Below, one piece after another: positions 61,333 through 64,000 of a DNA stretch of 64,000 nt. The number at the start of each line of letters is the position of its first letter. Positions within the stretch are counted from its first letter, which is position 1. This DNA comes from Bacteroidales bacterium (lineage in GTDB: Bacteria; Bacteroidota; Bacteroidia; Bacteroidales; Tenuifilaceae): assembly GCA_013376985.1 (NCBI GenBank), contig JACABB010000008.1:80585-144584 (forward strand), in the 5' to 3' direction. Made by a program: the position numbers and the translations under genes. Below the pieces are notes generated by a model, which did not search any database, had not been told where the DNA came from, and saw only the letters and a program-made list of their open reading frames with translations.

Positions 61333-64000
61333 ACCAACAAAAGTATCAAAAAATTAGTTAGAATATTTGTTTGGGGGGTAAGCATCTTCCTCTCTTTTAT
61401 AATTTTTATCTGGCTTATAATCCAAAATAGCCAGGTTCAAACCTATCTTGTATCGCAAGCAACCAGCATACTTCAGAAAAAATTGAACACCAATATTTCT
61501 ATTGGCAAGGTCGATTTTCGCTTATTTAACAAAGTTTTACTCAAAGATGTTCTGATTAAAGATTTAAATAACGACACCCTCATTTCGGCAAAATCGTTAA
61601 AGGTATCGTTACAGTGGTTTGACCTAGAACAAAATTCTCTTAACATCAACAGCGTTTTACTAGACAATGCTCTAATTAATTTCAAAACCGATTCGTTAGG
61701 TGTAATGAATCTTAATGCTTTTCTTGATAAGATATCTCCGCCTGATACCACAAAGGTAACCAAGCAAGGAGGAAAACCTTTTGGTTTTGAAATCAACAAT
61801 ATAAGCATTGAAAACAGCAGGTTTAGACTAGCATCATATAAACCCGAAAAACTCGATTTTGGAATAAATTTCGGAGACTTGGACTTAAAAAGCCTAAACG
61901 TTGATGCCAACAGTTTTTCAATACATAGCGATACAATATCAATCTTAGTTAACAATATGAGTTTTGTTGAAAAAAGTGGTTTTTGCGCAGAAAAACTTAG
62001 AATGGAATTTAGCATGTGCAACAAACACCTTTTTTTCGATAAACTTAGGCTTAAAGCCGAGGGTTCAAATCTCCAACTTCCATACCTTCATCTGACTTTT
62101 GATGGAATGAACAAAATGAGCACTTTTGTTCAAGATGTTAAACTTGATATGCAGTTTGAAAATACTTTGATTGATTCAAAAACAATATCGTATATTATTC
62201 CATCGCTTAAGGATTATGGCTTTACAGCAGTACTAAACGGATCAATGAAAGGCCCTTTGAGTGATATAAGAGGTAAAAATATTGTGCTTACTACAGGGAT
62301 TCAAACCCGATTGGCAACCAATTTTCATCTATCAGGTTTACCAAATATTGAACAAACCTTAATGATTATTGATGTTAAAGAGTTCTCAACTTCATCAAAG
62401 GATATTGAAAGTTTTAAGATTATCAGCACAAATAAGCCGATAATTGAACTTCCATCGAATTTGAATGAGCTAAAGAAAATATCTTACAAGGGCAATTTTA
62501 CAGGCTTCCTAAATGATTTTGTGGCCTATGGTAGTTTAACTTCTGCCGTTGGCAAACTATCACTTGACCTCTCCATAAAACCCGATGGAACCCAAAACAC
62601 AGAGTTTAATGGGAATATTTCCACAATTAACCTCGATTTAGGAAAAGTTGCAGGTACAAGCACGTTGGGAAAAATCAGTTTGAATGCAAAACTAAAAGGT
62701 ACGTCAGATAAAAAAGCTCAAATTAATGCCTACATCGATGCCACAATTAGTCAGCTTGAAGCCAACAACTATAATTATTCAAATATTATAGCTAGCGGTA
62801 CTATAACTAATAAAACATATATAGGATCCATTGCACTCAACGATCCAAATTGCAAATTGAACTTCCTTGGAAAAGTTGATTTTTCCGATACTATTCCCGT
62901 ATTCGACTTCTCCGCTCTTGTTCCAAAAATAGATTTCGTAAAACTCAACATTAATAAGGCCGACTCAATTTCCCAAGCATCATTTCTTTTTACAGCAAAA
63001 ATATCGGGCAATAGTCTTGATAATAGCAAAGGGGAAGTAAAGGTTATTAACTCATCGTACCGAAATCAAAACGGAGAATTCAAACTATCCGATATAACCA
63101 TTAATGCCGACAATAATAAGGATAGTAAGGTAATATCATTCCAATCGGAGTTTGCCGAAGGTGAGCTAAGAAGTAAGTACAATTATGCCAACATTTTTGA
63201 TAATCTCCAAAGTCTACTCTTTAAGTATGTTCCAGCATTAAAAGGGGATAAAAAAGAAGCAGTTACGGCAACTGTAGGTAATCCAGAATATAACGATTAC
63301 ATCATTAAGTTTAGACTTAAAAAAACCAAGAAACTCACCGATGTCCTTGCGCCTGATTTTCGAATAGCCGAAAACACAAGTATTTTCGGGATCTTTAACC
63401 CCGATTACAAAACACTAACACTAAAGGTTAAGATTCCCGAAATGTCAATTGGAACAAATACATTCAAAGATATTTCAATCGATGGTCAAACCAAGGATAG
63501 TGTATTCGATGCAAGCATTTCCGTCCCCTACATAAACCTCGGTGGATCAATTATTCGTAATATTAGCTTATCATCATTAACCAAGCTAAATAAACTCGAT
63601 TTTACCTTTGGCTGGGACAATAAGCAAACTCCAATAAACAAAGGTTCAATTAAAGCTATTGCCGATTTCAACCAATCCGACACAGCAAAACGATCTATTG
63701 CAAAAATCAAAATCAAATCCTCGGAATTTATTATAAACGACTCGGTATGGAGCATCACACCCAGCTCAGTAAATATTGATTCATCACATATTGCAATTAA
63801 TCAATTTAACATACACAACCAAAACCAATCATTCTCCATAACCGGTAATGTATCCAATAATCCATTAGATTCAGTTCAAGTAAATCTGCAAAACATTGAT
63901 ATTTCAAACTTTAACTTTTACACAAAGAGTATTGGTTATGATCTTGGTGGACGTATTGATGGATTTGCCAAAGTGACTGGAATATACTCAAGTCCGACCC
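61333..64000 (+). CDS. tamB: TamB-like translocation/assembly module protein, partial
   Basis: An open frame of 889 codons that continues beyond the window. A hydrophobic segment (WGVSIFLSFIIFIWLII) is at its N-terminus, followed by AsmA/TamB-type beta-strand repeats with features such as VDFRLFNKVLLKDVLIKD and LGGRIDGFAKVTG. TamB spans the periplasm and moves phospholipids or assembles outer-membrane proteins. No ATG, GTG or TTG lies between the upstream in-frame stop at 61330-61332 and the membrane segment. A GTG in another frame (61322) would give MAFKPTKVSK and needs a -1 shift at the A-run 61348-61353 to enter this frame. The true start is therefore uncertain. Confidence 0.85.

Noticed and set aside
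61473..62024. 183-codon open frame on the minus strand
   Set aside because: Antisense to the TamB frame, which has clear domain features; the antisense frame has no recognisable motif.

Overview
The window reads as a chromosomal segment of a Bacteroidota (Bacteroidales-like) bacterium with respiratory capacity. Evidence: AT-rich DNA, no Shine-Dalgarno-dependent start choice, several TTTG/TAnnTTTG promoters typical of the phylum, and the phylum's usual gene order CBS protein-nadK-DUF6089-uppS-bamA-ompH-ompH-murI opposite pdxJ. The proteins (SPOR, TSP3/OmpA-like, SiaB, TamB, WRG-type PQQ-like propellers) are also typical. No tRNA, rRNA, CRISPR array, insertion sequence or prophage was seen.

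Layout. 1-13110 (minus strand): four paralogous secreted PQQ-like beta-propellers. They are followed by a membrane-anchored PQQ-like protein, an NHL propeller, a 65-residue Tat/Cys-rich protein, a Tat-exported multi-cluster ferredoxin (NapG-like), a membrane polyferredoxin (NapH-like), a three-TM PQQ-like protein and a NuoE-NuoF (HydC-HydB-like) fusion that runs off the left edge. This looks like an extracytoplasmic redox module joined to a cytoplasmic NAD(H) diaphorase. 13451-16339: an envelope pair (TSP3/EF-hand barrel protein and a SPOR-domain protein). 16553-29929: housekeeping genes (nucleoside kinase, murI, two Skp, BamA, UppS, NadK, PdxJ, exonuclease, uridine kinase). 30061-33438: ManA, SiaB-like kinase, a YD-like secreted protein and a flavin reductase-like protein. 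33544-36938: prs-rplY-pth-hslR operon and engB. 37299-44051: M19 dipeptidase, an OlsF-type acyltransferase fusion, a secreted unknown, EttA and a DUF4870 protein.

44216-53286 (plus strand): one respiratory locus. A Tat-type Fe-S subunit, an NrfD quinol subunit and a membrane cytochrome c (a small alternative-complex-III-like module) precede DoxX, SCO and an A2-type caa3 oxidase (subunits I, III, IV, II) with heme O synthase. Together they could carry electrons from menaquinol through cytochrome c to oxygen.

53287-57705: an accessory island. It holds an ATP-grasp ligase abutting an M14D-like carboxypeptidase, and a TOPRIM-like protein overlapping an AAA ATPase (a defence-like pair). Identical 25-bp palindromic direct repeats lie on both sides, and the right flank is packed with short repeat families. 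57706-64000: BASS-type transporter, B12/radical SAM enzyme, TsaD, and the start of a TamB gene. TamB lacks a normal start codon in frame and seems to need a -1 shift at an A-run.
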